Part shown: positions 1-7,902 of the stretch, one piece after another
Layout of the letters: each line of letters begins with the position of its first letter
How positions within the stretch are numbered: position 1 is the first letter of the stretch
From: Alphaproteobacteria bacterium
GTDB taxonomy: Bacteria; Pseudomonadota; Alphaproteobacteria; Acetobacterales; Acetobacteraceae
Assembly: GCA_016869715.1 (NCBI GenBank)
Contig: VGDM01000016.1
Coordinates: forward strand, 1 to 64,000
DNA: 64,000 nucleotides
Direction of reading: 5' to 3'
Made by a program: the position numbers and the translations under genes
The notes under the pieces: generated by a model
Databases searched by the model: none
What the model was told of the DNA's origin: nothing
The model's input: the letters and a program-made list of their open reading frames with translations, nothing else

Positions 1-1
1 A

Positions 2-475
2 TTGGCCTGGGCGCTTGGCGTGGGTTGGGGGGAGACCGCCGTGCCAGAACATGCGGTGGCAGCGCTCAGCCATTGGCCAACGATGCAATTGATGGATGAT
101 GGGCAGGAAGTGCTGCCGGGCATCACGGCGCACCTGTCGCCCGGCCATACGCCCGGCCATTTGCTGTTCCTGACTGAAGGCGCGCCACAAGCGGTGGTGC
201 TATTGCAGGATGCGGTAAAAAACCGTGTGGAACTCACCACGCGTACCACGGACATGACCTATGACCCGGCCGTCAGCCGCGCGACGATTGAAATGGTGTG
301 GGAGATTTGCCGCACCCATCCGGGCTGCGTGCTGATCCCAGGCCATGATGTGCCGGTGATGGTGGAAAATGGCGTACCCCGCGCGCTTTCCCGCCATAGC
401 GCCGGCATACGTTCCTGGTTCGGCAAGGATTTGCAGGATAGGACGATGTTTTCCCTGGCTGAACCTGCCGCCTGA
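2..475 (+). CDS. MBL-fold metallo-hydrolase, C-terminal part (cut by window start)
   Basis: The visible 157 residues are the C-terminal two thirds of a metallo-beta-lactamase-fold hydrolase. The HTPGH motif (about residue 49), a downstream Asp in LLQDAVKN and the late PGHD histidine match the second half of the binuclear zinc site. The HxHxDH motif expected earlier lies before the window. Lactonase-like or glyoxalase II-like subfamilies both fit, so no substrate can be named. It is followed closely by a CMD-family gene on the same strand, which suggests a shared small operon. The true start is outside the window. Confidence 0.8.
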   Translation: MAWALGVGWGETAVPEHAVAALSHWPTMQLMDDGQEVLPGITAHLSPGHTPGHLLFLTEGAPQAVVLLQDAVKNRVELTTRTTDMTYDPAVSRATIEMVWEICRTHPGCVLIPGHDVPVMVENGVPRALSRHSAGIRSWFGKDLQDRTMFSLAEPAA

Positions 476-502
476 ACACGGCACATCTTGAAGGACAGAA
501 TG

Positions 503-898
503 ATGGATCAACAGGAAGCCCATGATGTGCTCCGCGCCGAAGGCCGTGCGGTGATGCGTGAGGTGCTGGGCAGCGCTTACATTGAAAAGCGCGATGTCGG
601 CACCACCCCCTTCAACGCCGCGGTGCGCCGGCTATCCGAGGAATTCGCCTATGCCACGCTTTGGCAAAGGCCGGGGCTTGATCGGCGTGAACGCAGCCTG
701 ATCACGCTTGCCATGATCTGTGCGCTTAATCGCCCGCATGAGCTGCGCATCCATTTGGTGGCAGCGCTGAATAATGGCTGCACGGCTGCGGAGATTTCGG
801 AGATCTTCACCCATGCCGTCGCCTATTGCGGCTTTCCCGCCGCGATTGATGCGCTGCGCGTCGCTGAGGAAGTGTTGAAGGAACAGGGCAAGCTTTGA
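503..898 (+). CDS. Carboxymuconolactone decarboxylase (CMD) family protein
   Basis: A 131-residue single-domain protein. The central RRERSLITLAM segment and the following helices with conserved His residues (LRIHLVAALNNGCTAAEISEIF, then HAVAYCGFP) are typical of the PcaC/AhpD-like CMD fold. No CxxC pair is visible, so a PcaC-like role fits better than an AhpD-like peroxidase. ATG 503 is chosen because AAGGA at 491-495 gives normal spacing; ATG 500 is also possible. The 27-nt gap from the MBL gene suggests co-transcription. True 4-carboxymuconolactone decarboxylase activity is only one option, since no other pca genes are nearby. Confidence 0.8.
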   Translation: MDQQEAHDVLRAEGRAVMREVLGSAYIEKRDVGTTPFNAAVRRLSEEFAYATLWQRPGLDRRERSLITLAMICALNRPHELRIHLVAALNNGCTAAEISEIFTHAVAYCGFPAAIDALRVAEEVLKEQGKL

Positions 899-920
899 CG
901 CGCGCCGCTGTTTTGGCGCT

Positions 921-1730
921 TTAGTTGGGACTGCGGGGCGCGGTGTGCATCCCCCGCGCCACCAACCAAGCCCCCACCGCAATCATCGGCAGCGACAGCA
1001 ATTGCCCCATGGTCGCGCCGGCGAACAGAAACCCCAAATGCGCATCGGGCTGGCGGAAAAACTCGCCCGTAAACCGCGCCACACCGTAACCCGCCAGAAA
1101 CACGCCGGAGAGCACGCCGGCACGCGCGCGCACGCCGGGGCGGTAAACCAACACCATCAGCAGGATGAACAGGCACAAACCCTCAAGCCCCGCCTGGTAA
1201 AGCTGCGACGGGTGGCGCGGATCGGGCCCCGCGCCTGGAAAGACCATGGCCCAGGGCACATCACTCACGCGGCCCCAAAGCTCGCCATTGATGAAATTCG
1301 CCAAACGCCCCAGGAAAAGCCCAATCGGCACCACGCAAACCACGCGATCGGAAAAAGCCACCCAACCCAAGCCCTGGCGACGCGTGAAGAAAAACAGCGC
1401 CAAAATCACCCCAAGCGCGCCGCCATGGAAGGACATGCCGCCCTGCCACAAATAAAGGATCTCCCAAGGCGCCTGCAGGAAAATATCGGGGCGATAGAAA
1501 ATCACATAACCAAAACGCCCACCCAGAATAATGCCAAGCGTCACCCAGGTGACGAAAACATCCACCTGTTCGGGCGTCGCCACCTTCGGCCCCAGCACCA
1601 CCAGGCGTCGCGCAAGTCGCCAGCCCAGCACAATCCCGGCGATATAGGCCAAGGCATACCAGCGAATGGCAAAGGGCCCGATCTGCACCAGCACCGGGTC
1701 AATCATCGGAAAGGGCATCGCAAAGAACAT
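921..1730 (-). CDS. lgt: Phosphatidylglycerol--prolipoprotein diacylglyceryl transferase
   Basis: Lgt moves diacylglyceryl from phosphatidylglycerol onto the lipobox cysteine of prolipoproteins in the inner membrane. The 269-residue length is normal. Several hydrophobic segments are visible, together with the HGGALG motif (catalytic His region) and the signature GRLANFINGELWGR. The start overlaps the stop of hldD (TGATG-type overlap at 1728-1732), so the two genes are probably co-transcribed and translationally coupled. Internal Met codons at residues 5 and 9 are alternative starts. Confidence 0.96.
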   Translation of the reverse strand: MFFAMPFPMIDPVLVQIGPFAIRWYALAYIAGIVLGWRLARRLVVLGPKVATPEQVDVFVTWVTLGIILGGRFGYVIFYRPDIFLQAPWEILYLWQGGMSFHGGALGVILALFFFTRRQGLGWVAFSDRVVCVVPIGLFLGRLANFINGELWGRVSDVPWAMVFPGAGPDPRHPSQLYQAGLEGLCLFILLMVLVYRPGVRARAGVLSGVFLAGYGVARFTGEFFRQPDAHLGFLFAGATMGQLLSLPMIAVGAWLVARGMHTAPRSPN

Positions 1731-2713
1731 CAGGCAAAGGGATCCTCGGCCCGCAGCAGCACATCACGCACATAGGAGGCCACACCCGCTTCCAGCGTGA
1801 TCGGGTTCTTGCGAAAGCCGGCCGCGCGCAGGCGTTCCATGCGCGCTTCGGTAAAATACTGGTAATTCCCCTTCAGATCATCGGGCATCGGCACAAAGCG
1901 GATATCGGGCGCACGGTCCAAGGCCGCGTAAATGGCGCGCGCCAAGTCAAGAAAGCTCCGCGCCCGCCCGCTGCCGATATTGAACAGGCCGGAAGTGCCA
2001 GGATGGTCATGCAGCCACAGCAAAGCGGCTACACAATCATCCACATGCACGAAATCGCGCTGCTGTGCGCCATCCGCAATGCCTTCGCGGTCCGAAGCGA
2101 AAAGCGTCGCTGCCTCCCCGGCCAAAATCTGGCGGAATTTATGCAAGACCACACTTGCCATGCGGCCCTTATGGTGTTCATTCGGGCCATAGACATTGAA
2201 GAAGCGCAACCCCGCCCATTGTGGCGGTCGCGCCTGCCCGCGCGTCAGCATCTGCGCCACGCGCCGATCAAAAGCGAGCTTTGACCAGCCATAAAGATTC
2301 AAGGGCCGCAGCTTTGCCAATGCCGCTTCAGACGCATCATCATCAAAGCCAACCGCCCCATCGCCATAGGTCGCGGCGGAAGAAGCATAAATGAAGGGCA
2401 CGCCGCGCTTGGCGCACCAATCCCACAGGCGTTGCGACAGGGTGATATTCACTGAAGCTACCAGATCGCCATCATTTTCCGTGGTGGCACTGATCGCGCC
2501 CATATGGAAAACTGCCTCCACCGACGCGCCGGCGGTCAGGAAATCCCATAGTGCCTCAGGCGGGATCACGCCGGAAATCGGGTGCTTTGCCAAATTTCGC
2601 CACTTCACCCCTTGGCGCAGGCGGTCCACCACCATCACCTCCGCCCCGCGGGCGCAAAGCGCGGCAACCAGGTTGGAGCCGATGAAACCGGCCCCGCCAG
2701 TGACAATATGCAT
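1730..2713 (-). CDS. hldD: ADP-L-glycero-D-manno-heptose 6-epimerase
   Basis: A 327-residue extended SDR enzyme that epimerises ADP-D-glycero- to ADP-L-glycero-D-manno-heptose for the LPS core. The N-terminal Rossmann motif GGAGFIGSN starts at residue 5, and the Tyr-Lys pair sits in NLYGWSK after the YASSAATYG segment. These, the FFNVYGPNEHHKG block and the length match HldD (RfaD). ATG 2713 is used because the longer frame to 2803 adds 30 residues before the Rossmann fold and would run into the divergent ubiK upstream region. It precedes lgt with a 1-nt overlap. Confidence 0.93.
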   Translation of the reverse strand: MHIVTGGAGFIGSNLVAALCARGAEVMVVDRLRQGVKWRNLAKHPISGVIPPEALWDFLTAGASVEAVFHMGAISATTENDGDLVASVNITLSQRLWDWCAKRGVPFIYASSAATYGDGAVGFDDDASEAALAKLRPLNLYGWSKLAFDRRVAQMLTRGQARPPQWAGLRFFNVYGPNEHHKGRMASVVLHKFRQILAGEAATLFASDREGIADGAQQRDFVHVDDCVAALLWLHDHPGTSGLFNIGSGRARSFLDLARAIYAALDRAPDIRFVPMPDDLKGNYQYFTEARMERLRAAGFRKNPITLEAGVASYVRDVLLRAEDPFA

Positions 2714-2807
2714 AGGCGGTCTTTGCAACCTCGGCCTTGAGCGAACAGTCTCAAGCGTATAGGCCGTGGGAAGATGGACCGGCAAGCAAGGCCGAAAGGA
2801 CAAGGCG

Positions 2808-3098
2808 ATGAAGTATCAGGGTAGCAGGCGCGGGCGCATGATGGATGATTTGGCGGGCATGGCCGGCGGTGCCTTTTCGGTGCTGACCGGCATCCGCGCG
2901 GAGATTGAGGCCATCGCCAAAGCGCAGGTGGAAGCTGTGGTTCGGCGGTTTGATCTGGTCCGGCGGGAGGAATTGGACGCTGCCATGGATGTGGCGCGCC
3001 GCGCCCGGGAACAGGCGGAAGACCTTGCCGCCCGCGTGGAAGCGCTGGAAGCCCGCTCCAACCCGAAATCAAGCAGAAAATCCTCATCTAAAAACTGA
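2808..3098 (+). CDS. ubiK: Accessory factor UbiK (BMFP domain protein)
   Basis: A 96-residue helical protein. The pattern of an N-terminal amphipathic helix (DDLAGMAGGAFSVLTGIR), an Arg-rich middle (VVRRFDLVRREELDAAMDVA) and a C-terminal coiled coil (VEALEARS) matches the BMFP/YqiC family. UbiK helps the ubiquinone-biosynthesis complex under aerobic conditions and binds lipid. ATG 2808 is preferred over the frame start at 2766 because AAAGGA lies about 7 nt upstream. It is divergent from hldD with a short shared promoter region, and heads a set with a YbjN-domain gene and proC. Confidence 0.85.
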   Translation: MKYQGSRRGRMMDDLAGMAGGAFSVLTGIRAEIEAIAKAQVEAVVRRFDLVRREELDAAMDVARRAREQAEDLAARVEALEARSNPKSSRKSSSKN

Positions 3099-3231
3099 AG
3101 ACAGGATTGTAACCTATTCACCCTTGCGGTGGGATTCCGCACCTGCGTAATCTTCAACTTGTGGTCGCCGGCCCGATTCGCACACCAGATGTTGGGGTGC
3201 AGGCTGGCTGATCGGAAAGGGGGAGTTTCCG

Positions 3232-3735
3232 ATGTCAGCCTCACTACACACCGAAATTGATCGCGTTATCAATCCCTTGGACGTACTGGAACAGATCATC
3301 GCCGGCAATGAATGGGTGTTTGAACGCCGGTCCGATGAGGAAATGGCCGCCGAGGCACCGGGGAAATGGTGCGATTACGGGCTGCATTTCTCCTGGTCGT
3401 CCGAGATGAGCGCCATGGCCTTCAGCTGCGCCTTTGACCTGAAAGTGCCGGCGGCGCGGCGGGAAAAGCTGTATGAATTGCTCGCGCTTGCCAATGACAG
3501 GCTTTGGATCGGGCATTTCGGCATTGATACGGAAGAAGGCGTGCCGGTGTTTCGCCATTCCGTGCTGCTGCGCGGCGCACAGGGGGCCTCAGCCGAAAGC
3601 CTGGAAGATATGGTGGATATCGCACTCACCGAATGCGAGCGCTTTTTCCCGGCCTTCCAATTCGTACTCTGGGGCGGGAAAAGCCCAGCCGATGCGCTGG
3701 CCGCCGCCATGCTGGATTGCGTGGGCGAGGCATGA
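3232..3735 (+). CDS. YbjN domain-containing protein
   Basis: A 167-residue soluble protein of the YbjN / type III secretion chaperone-like fold. It shows an alternating alpha/beta pattern, a central dense hydrophobic stretch (AMAFSCAFDLKVP) and a C-terminal helix (DIALTECERFFPAFQFVLWGGKSPADAL) characteristic of this family in alphaproteobacteria. No catalytic motif is visible and the function is unknown. GGGGGAG at 3221-3227 gives a strong ribosome binding site. It is followed 55 nt later by proC. Confidence 0.8.
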   Translation: MSASLHTEIDRVINPLDVLEQIIAGNEWVFERRSDEEMAAEAPGKWCDYGLHFSWSSEMSAMAFSCAFDLKVPAARREKLYELLALANDRLWIGHFGIDTEEGVPVFRHSVLLRGAQGASAESLEDMVDIALTECERFFPAFQFVLWGGKSPADALAAAMLDCVGEA

Positions 3736-3790
3736 TTTGCCAAGCGCGCGGATGATTGCCCGCGCCTGATTTCGAAGGCAATCTAGGGGC

Positions 3791-4603
3791 ATGAGTGAAA
3801 AACTCCCCCCGATCCTTCTGATTGGCTGCGGCAAGATGGGCGGCGCCATGCTGTCCGGCTGGCTGGCGCAAGGTTTGTCTGATGCCGTGGTGGTGGAACC
3901 CCATGCGCCGGCGGTTGCCGCCTTTGCCGGGCGGGCGCGCGTGGTGGCGGATGCCGCCGCTATCCCGGCCGATTTCCAACCCGCCGCGGTGGTGGCCGCG
4001 ATCAAGCCCCAGGAAGCGCCAGCAAGCCTGCCGGCCTATGCGCACTTTGCCGGGCAGGGTGCCTTGTTTCTTTCCATCATGGCCGGGCGGTCCATTGCTT
4101 CCACGCAGGCAGCGCTTGGTGCTGGAACCGCCGTGGTCCGCGCCATGCCCAATACGCCAGCAGCGATTCGCCAGGGTTTTACGGCGGCCTTTGCCGGCCC
4201 TGGGGTAACACCAAAACAGCGCTCGCTGGCCGATGAGCTGCTCGCCGCCATTGGCGAAGTGGCCTGGGTGAATCAGGAAGATCAGCTCAATCCCGTCACC
4301 GCCGTCTCGGGCGGTGGTCCGGCCTATGTGTTTCTGCTGGCCGAGGTATTGGAAGCCGCGGCGGTGGAACAAGGCCTGCCGCGCGACTTGGCCAGGCGCA
4401 TGGCGCGCGCTACGGTCGCAGGGTCCGGTGCGCTGGTCGGCGCCAGCGAACAGGATGCTGCTGATCTGCGCCGCGCCGTGACCAGCCCCAAGGGCACCAC
4501 GGAGCGCGCTTTGGCCGTACTGATGGAACCAAATGCATGGCCCAGGGCAATGTCACGGGCGATCCAGGCCGCGACGGATCGGGCGCGCGAATTAGCGGGG
4601 TAG
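3791..4603 (+). CDS. proC: Pyrroline-5-carboxylate reductase
   Basis: ProC reduces 1-pyrroline-5-carboxylate to proline with NAD(P)H, the last step of proline synthesis. The 270-residue protein has the N-terminal dinucleotide-binding motif GCGKMGGAM, the NTP motif in MPNTPAAIRQG, and the conserved C-terminal block AVSGGGPAYVF ... RRAVTSPKGTTERAL. Length and domain order are normal. A perfect 9-bp inverted repeat begins at its stop codon. Confidence 0.96.
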   Translation: MSEKLPPILLIGCGKMGGAMLSGWLAQGLSDAVVVEPHAPAVAAFAGRARVVADAAAIPADFQPAAVVAAIKPQEAPASLPAYAHFAGQGALFLSIMAGRSIASTQAALGAGTAVVRAMPNTPAAIRQGFTAAFAGPGVTPKQRSLADELLAAIGEVAWVNQEDQLNPVTAVSGGGPAYVFLLAEVLEAAAVEQGLPRDLARRMARATVAGSGALVGASEQDAADLRRAVTSPKGTTERALAVLMEPNAWPRAMSRAIQAATDRARELAG

Positions 4604-4638
4604 CGCCAGGGTAGCCGCGCCCACAAAGCCCCTGGCGC
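4603..4638 (+). terminator. Stem-loop at the end of proC
   Basis: A perfect 9-bp inverted repeat (GCGCCAGGG at 4603-4611 and CCCTGGCGC at 4630-4638, 18-nt loop) starts on the last base of the proC stop codon. There is no T-tract after it, so it may be a rho-assisted terminator or an RNA-stabilising 3' hairpin rather than a classical intrinsic terminator. Confidence 0.5.
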
Positions 4639-4702
4639 ATCGCCGCGAAACCGATCAGTCTTCCGAATAGTGCTTGCTCGTTTTGGCAAAGGTTCTTTCG
4701 GC

Positions 4703-5632
4703 ATGCCGCGTGTTGTTTTTGCGCGCCCATTTCGCAGCAATGTTGTTTCTGGCGGTCAGAAGATGATCTACCAGGCCACCGGCATGCTGGTGTGCCATGG
4801 GGTGGATGCGATGGTCTGGCAGCGTCACGGGCGCCCTGCCTGCTTGGCATCCGACGCGCGGCATAGCCATGATCGTCCGCCACTTGGTGCCGATGACCTT
4901 GTTGTATTGCCCGAAGATGTCTCGGCTTCTGCGGCGCTGGAGTTGCTGGAAGGTGTCGCGCCGCGGCGCATTCTTTTCTGTCAAAACTCCTTTCATTACC
5001 TCAGGACCCGCCACGCTGACCCCACAGCTTTTGTTTGGGATGGCGCTATCACGGTTGGGGTGAACAATGCTCGTGTGGTACAGTGGATCAGTGGGGCATC
5101 CTGAGTTCATTTGGTCCAGATCGCTGTTGGCAACGAGATCTTTTGTCCCGGGGAAAGGAAGCTCCAGATTTGCGTCGTGCCGCGTAAACTGCCGAGGGAA
5201 TTCGAAGCCATCATCGGTAGCCTGCGCTTGCTTCATCCGACCTTTGTCGGCATCCCAACTCTACGCAGTGACAGCGTGCCCGAAACGCAAGTTGGTGCGA
5301 CGATGGCCGGTAGCGCCGTTTTTCTGAGCCTCTGCCATCGGGAGGCGTTGCCGGTTACGCCGATCGAAGCCATGGCATCAGGTTGCGCTGTTGTCGGCTA
5401 TCATGGCTGGGGCGGCCTGGACTACGCTAATGCCGCCAATGGCCGCTGGTTCGGCCATGATGAGATTGAAGGCGTTATTGATGCCCTGGCCGAGGTTTTG
5501 GAGGGGCTGCGCAAGAATGATCCCTTGATAACCTCTATGATCGCCGCCGGCCGCGAAACGGCTGCCGCCTATTCGCCCACGAAATCAGAGGCCGGCTTTA
5601 TTGCGGCTTTCCGTACTTTCGGGGCGCTTTGA
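4703..5632 (+). pseudogene. Glycosyltransferase-like gene interrupted by in-frame TGA
   Basis: Two open segments in the same frame (to 5104, and 5111-5632) form one protein-like sequence. The C-terminal part carries a GT4-like block, FLSLCHREALPVTPIEAMASGCAVVGYHGWGG, which resembles the nucleotide-sugar-binding region of family 1/4 glycosyltransferases. A TGA at 5102-5104 interrupts the frame. The short +1 frame across the stop reads HPEFIW, so two compensating indels are possible as well as a nonsense change. Start candidates are GTG 4670 and ATG 4703. A short protein from an alternative start (TTG 5111) would lack the acceptor domain. Low-GC patches suggest transfer. Confidence 0.6.
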
Positions 5633-5768
5633 TCTTTTTCAATAGCCTTTTGTCGGTGCAGAGGAAGCAAGTGCAGGTCGGGGCAAGTGAGCGCTTTCCC
5701 GCAACTCTGGCAAGCATCCCTTGATCCTCCTCTGGCGCGGAGTCACGGTTTTGGCTTATCTTCCCGCC

Positions 5769-6386
5769 ATGACCCAGCCTTCTCATGATGAACGTCTTGT
5801 CGCCGCACTCTGGGGCGTGATTGCCGCGCGTGGTTGGCCTGGGCTGACGATGCGCCGGCTCGCTGCCGAGGCGGGCGTGGAAGCCGCCAGCCTGCGCGAA
5901 CGCTTCCCCACCCGGCTGGAACTATTGCTGCTGCATGGCCGGGTGATGGATCAGGCCGTTTTGGCCGGTACCATTCCAGGCCAGGGCGGGTCTGCGCGGG
6001 ACCGGATTTTCGATGTGCTGATGCGCCGGCTGGATGCCATGCAGCCACATCGCGAAGGTATTTTGCGCCTGTTTGAGGATATGCGCCGCGATCCCTTGCT
6101 GGCACTGGCGCTCGCCCCCCATATCGGCATTGCCATGCGCTGGACACTGGAAGCGGCTGAGGTTGAGGCGAAAAGCTGCGAGGCAAGGTTGCTGGCTTTG
6201 GGCCTGACGGGTGTTTGGCTTGCCACCATGCGCGCCTGGGTGCGCGATGACAGCCCGGATATGGGGGCCACCATGGCCGCGCTCGACTCAGCGCTCGATC
6301 GGGCAGAACGCATGGCCCGCCCGCTTGGCCTATTGCGGGGTGAGGCCACGCCGCCACCGGCTGGGGAAGCCGCCGAAACTTGGTGA
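5769..6386 (+). CDS. TetR/AcrR-type transcriptional regulator
   Basis: A 205-residue protein with an N-terminal TetR-like helix-turn-helix (GLTMRRLAAEAGVEAASLRERFPTRLELL, about residues 25-53) and a helical C-terminal ligand domain. ATG 5769 is preferred; the frame extends 16 codons upstream without family similarity. The C-terminal part (TGVWLATMRAWVRDDSPDMGATMAALD) also resembles COQ9-like proteins, so a lipid-related role cannot be excluded. It lies 49 nt upstream of a phasin gene, which suggests control of or co-expression with polyhydroxyalkanoate granule proteins. Confidence 0.75.
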   Translation: MTQPSHDERLVAALWGVIAARGWPGLTMRRLAAEAGVEAASLRERFPTRLELLLLHGRVMDQAVLAGTIPGQGGSARDRIFDVLMRRLDAMQPHREGILRLFEDMRRDPLLALALAPHIGIAMRWTLEAAEVEAKSCEARLLALGLTGVWLATMRAWVRDDSPDMGATMAALDSALDRAERMARPLGLLRGEATPPPAGEAAETW

Positions 6387-6435
6387 TCTTCTACGCAGGC
6401 GGCCTATAATGGGGGCTCACCCCTGGAGATCCCTC

Positions 6436-6870
6436 ATGTCCGATCCCTTCAGCTTCAAGCCCAACCTCGACATCACCAAAATCATGGCCGAGTTCCGCAT
6501 GCCCGCCATGCCGGATATGACAGAACTCGCCAAGGCGCAGCAGAAGAATATGGAAGCCATCACGGCTGCCAATAAGGTGGCGCTGGAAGGGGCGCGAGCG
6601 GTTGCCGAACGGCATATGGAAATTGTCAAGCAATCGGTCGCGGAAATGCAGGACACGATGCGCAGCATGGCAAGCCCGGGCGATATGCGGGAACAGGCAG
6701 CGAAGCGCGCCGAAATGGCCAAGGCTGCCTATGAACGCGCGATCGGGCAGATGCAGGAATTGGCCGATCTGATCCAGAAATCAAGCGGCGAGGCGCTTTC
6801 AGTGCTGAATAAGCGCTTTTCCGAAGCGATGGAGGAGGTGAAGAACCTCTCCACCGACAAGAAGGCGTGA
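6436..6870 (+). CDS. Phasin family protein
   Basis: A 144-residue Lys/Glu/Ala-rich all-helical protein. The core NMEAITAANKVALEGARAVAERHMEIVKQSVAEMQDTMR and the C-terminal ELADLIQKSSGEALSVLNKRFSEAMEEVKNL match phasins, amphipathic proteins that coat polyhydroxyalkanoate granules. ATG 6436 follows CTGGAGATCC, an acceptable ribosome binding site. The gene is closed by a strong GC-rich hairpin. No pha synthase gene is in the window. Confidence 0.88.
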   Translation: MSDPFSFKPNLDITKIMAEFRMPAMPDMTELAKAQQKNMEAITAANKVALEGARAVAERHMEIVKQSVAEMQDTMRSMASPGDMREQAAKRAEMAKAAYERAIGQMQELADLIQKSSGEALSVLNKRFSEAMEEVKNLSTDKKA

Positions 6871-6877
6871 TCTGGTG

Positions 6878-6900
6878 GGCGCGGGGGCAGCCCCCGCGCC
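6878..6900. terminator. Bidirectional hairpin between convergent genes
   Basis: A perfect 10-bp stem GGCGCGGGGG / CCCCCGCGCC with loop CAG sits 7 nt after the phasin stop and 7 nt before the end of the convergent dienelactone hydrolase gene. It could terminate both transcripts. The flanking T-rich bases (GTTACTTT) are weak on the plus strand. Confidence 0.65.
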
Positions 6901-6907
6901 GTTACTT

Positions 6908-7573
6908 TCAGCCGAGATGCTTGGCGAAAAACGCCAACGTTCGCTCCTGCGCGCGTGCGGCCTCCTTCGCGACATAAGACCCGCGCTCATCACAGCCAAA
7001 GCCGTGGCCGGCGCCCATATAGAAGAAGATTTCCACTTCCTTGCGCGCAGCGCGAATGGCGTCCACGTCGCTTATGGGGATTGAGGCATCGGTTTCGCCG
7101 AAATGCAGTTGCGTCGCGCAATTCGGCACCTCATCCTTTGCCGCCGCAATGCCACCGCCATACCAGCCGACCGAGGCTGAAAAGGCGCTGGTGCGTGTGG
7201 CGCCATGCCAGGCGACGGTGCCGCCCCAACAATAGCCGACAATGCCGCGCTTGGCCTGGCAGGGCAGGGCGGCAGCGGCGGCCAGCACATCCAAAACGGT
7301 CTTGCCGGCATCAATCTTGCCGCGCAATTCACGCCCGCGCGCCAGATCGGCGGCGTCATAGCCAAGCTCCACATTATGCTCGGCACGGTCAAAAAGCTGC
7401 GGCGCGATGACCGCGTAACCAGCTGCGGCGAAATCATCGCAGAGCTTCCGGATATGGCGGTTTACGCCAAAGATTTCCTGCGTCACCACCATGGCGCGTG
7501 CGGCATCCTGCGGGCCGGTGCGATAGGCTTGGAGGCGAAAACCATCAGCAGCGGTGAGAGAGATCATGGGCAT
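6908..7573 (-). CDS. Dienelactone hydrolase family protein
   Basis: An alpha/beta hydrolase of 221 residues. The nucleophile elbow GYCWGG has the Cys typical of dienelactone hydrolases, followed by the late Asp (SDVDAIR region) and the His in GAGHGFGCDERGSY. In ortho-cleavage pathways this enzyme opens dienelactone to maleylacetate, but many paralogues have other esterase roles. Two Met codons at 7573 and 7567 share the ribosome binding site GGAAGGA. There is no catechol pathway neighbour, so the substrate is unknown. Confidence 0.88.
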   Translation of the reverse strand: MPMISLTAADGFRLQAYRTGPQDAARAMVVTQEIFGVNRHIRKLCDDFAAAGYAVIAPQLFDRAEHNVELGYDAADLARGRELRGKIDAGKTVLDVLAAAAALPCQAKRGIVGYCWGGTVAWHGATRTSAFSASVGWYGGGIAAAKDEVPNCATQLHFGETDASIPISDVDAIRAARKEVEIFFYMGAGHGFGCDERGSYVAKEAARAQERTLAFFAKHLG

Positions 7574-7614
7574 GGGCGTTTTCCTTCCGCGTGAGATGGG
7601 CTTATCCTGATGGC

Positions 7615-7785
7615 ATGGCTGAAATCGTCAACCTGAAGCGTGCCCGAAAGGCTAAGGCGCGCGATGCTGCGGCCGCCAACGCCGCCGAAAACCGCGCCAC
7701 ACACGGCCAGACCAAGGCCGAACGCGCGCGGCTGGCGTTAGAGCATGTTGCGTTCACATGGGTTCACGCAACCCGCTCTAGATGA
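7615..7785 (+). CDS. DUF4169-type small protein with C-terminus replaced by a repeat element
   Basis: The first 41 residues (AEIVNLKRARKAKARD ... NRATHGQTKAERARL) match small basic DUF4169 proteins of alphaproteobacteria, whose function is unknown. From codon 42 (TTA at 7738) the reading frame is made of the dispersed repeat at 7739-7843, which gives a foreign tail ending VHATRSR. The usual family C-terminus is not found downstream. ATG 7615 is chosen over the upstream TTG/ATG because the family starts with MAEIVNL. The product may still be made but is altered. Confidence 0.65.
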   Translation: MAEIVNLKRARKAKARDAAAANAAENRATHGQTKAERARLALEHVAFTWVHATRSR

Positions 7786-7843
7786 TTGTTTTTCGAGCAT
7801 CTTTGCACCTTCAGATTTTCCATCTGAAAGTGATCTGCTCTAG
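7739..7843. repeat. Structured dispersed repeat, copy A (about 105 bp)
   Basis: The element starts TAGAGC and ends GCTCTAG. Its first half folds as TAGAGC..GTTGCGT / ACGCAAC..GCTCTA and its second half as CAC.TTCAGAT / ATCTGAA.GTG, joined by a conserved GTTTTTCGAGCATCTT linker. Copy B at 48938-49043 is about 80% identical by eye, with changes that keep the stems. It encodes no protein and resembles non-autonomous palindromic elements (REP/MITE-like). Here it has entered the 3' part of the DUF4169 gene. Confidence 0.8.
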
Positions 7844-7902
7844 AAAAAGCCAAGCTGTGCGCCATCACCGACGGCGCGAAGAAAGGGGACTGAAGGGCTA
7901 CT

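Noticed and set aside
945-1775. A 276-codon plus-strand open frame opposite lgt
   Set aside because: Its sequence is a low-complexity His/Gln/Arg/Pro-rich shadow; lgt on the other strand has clear catalytic motifs.
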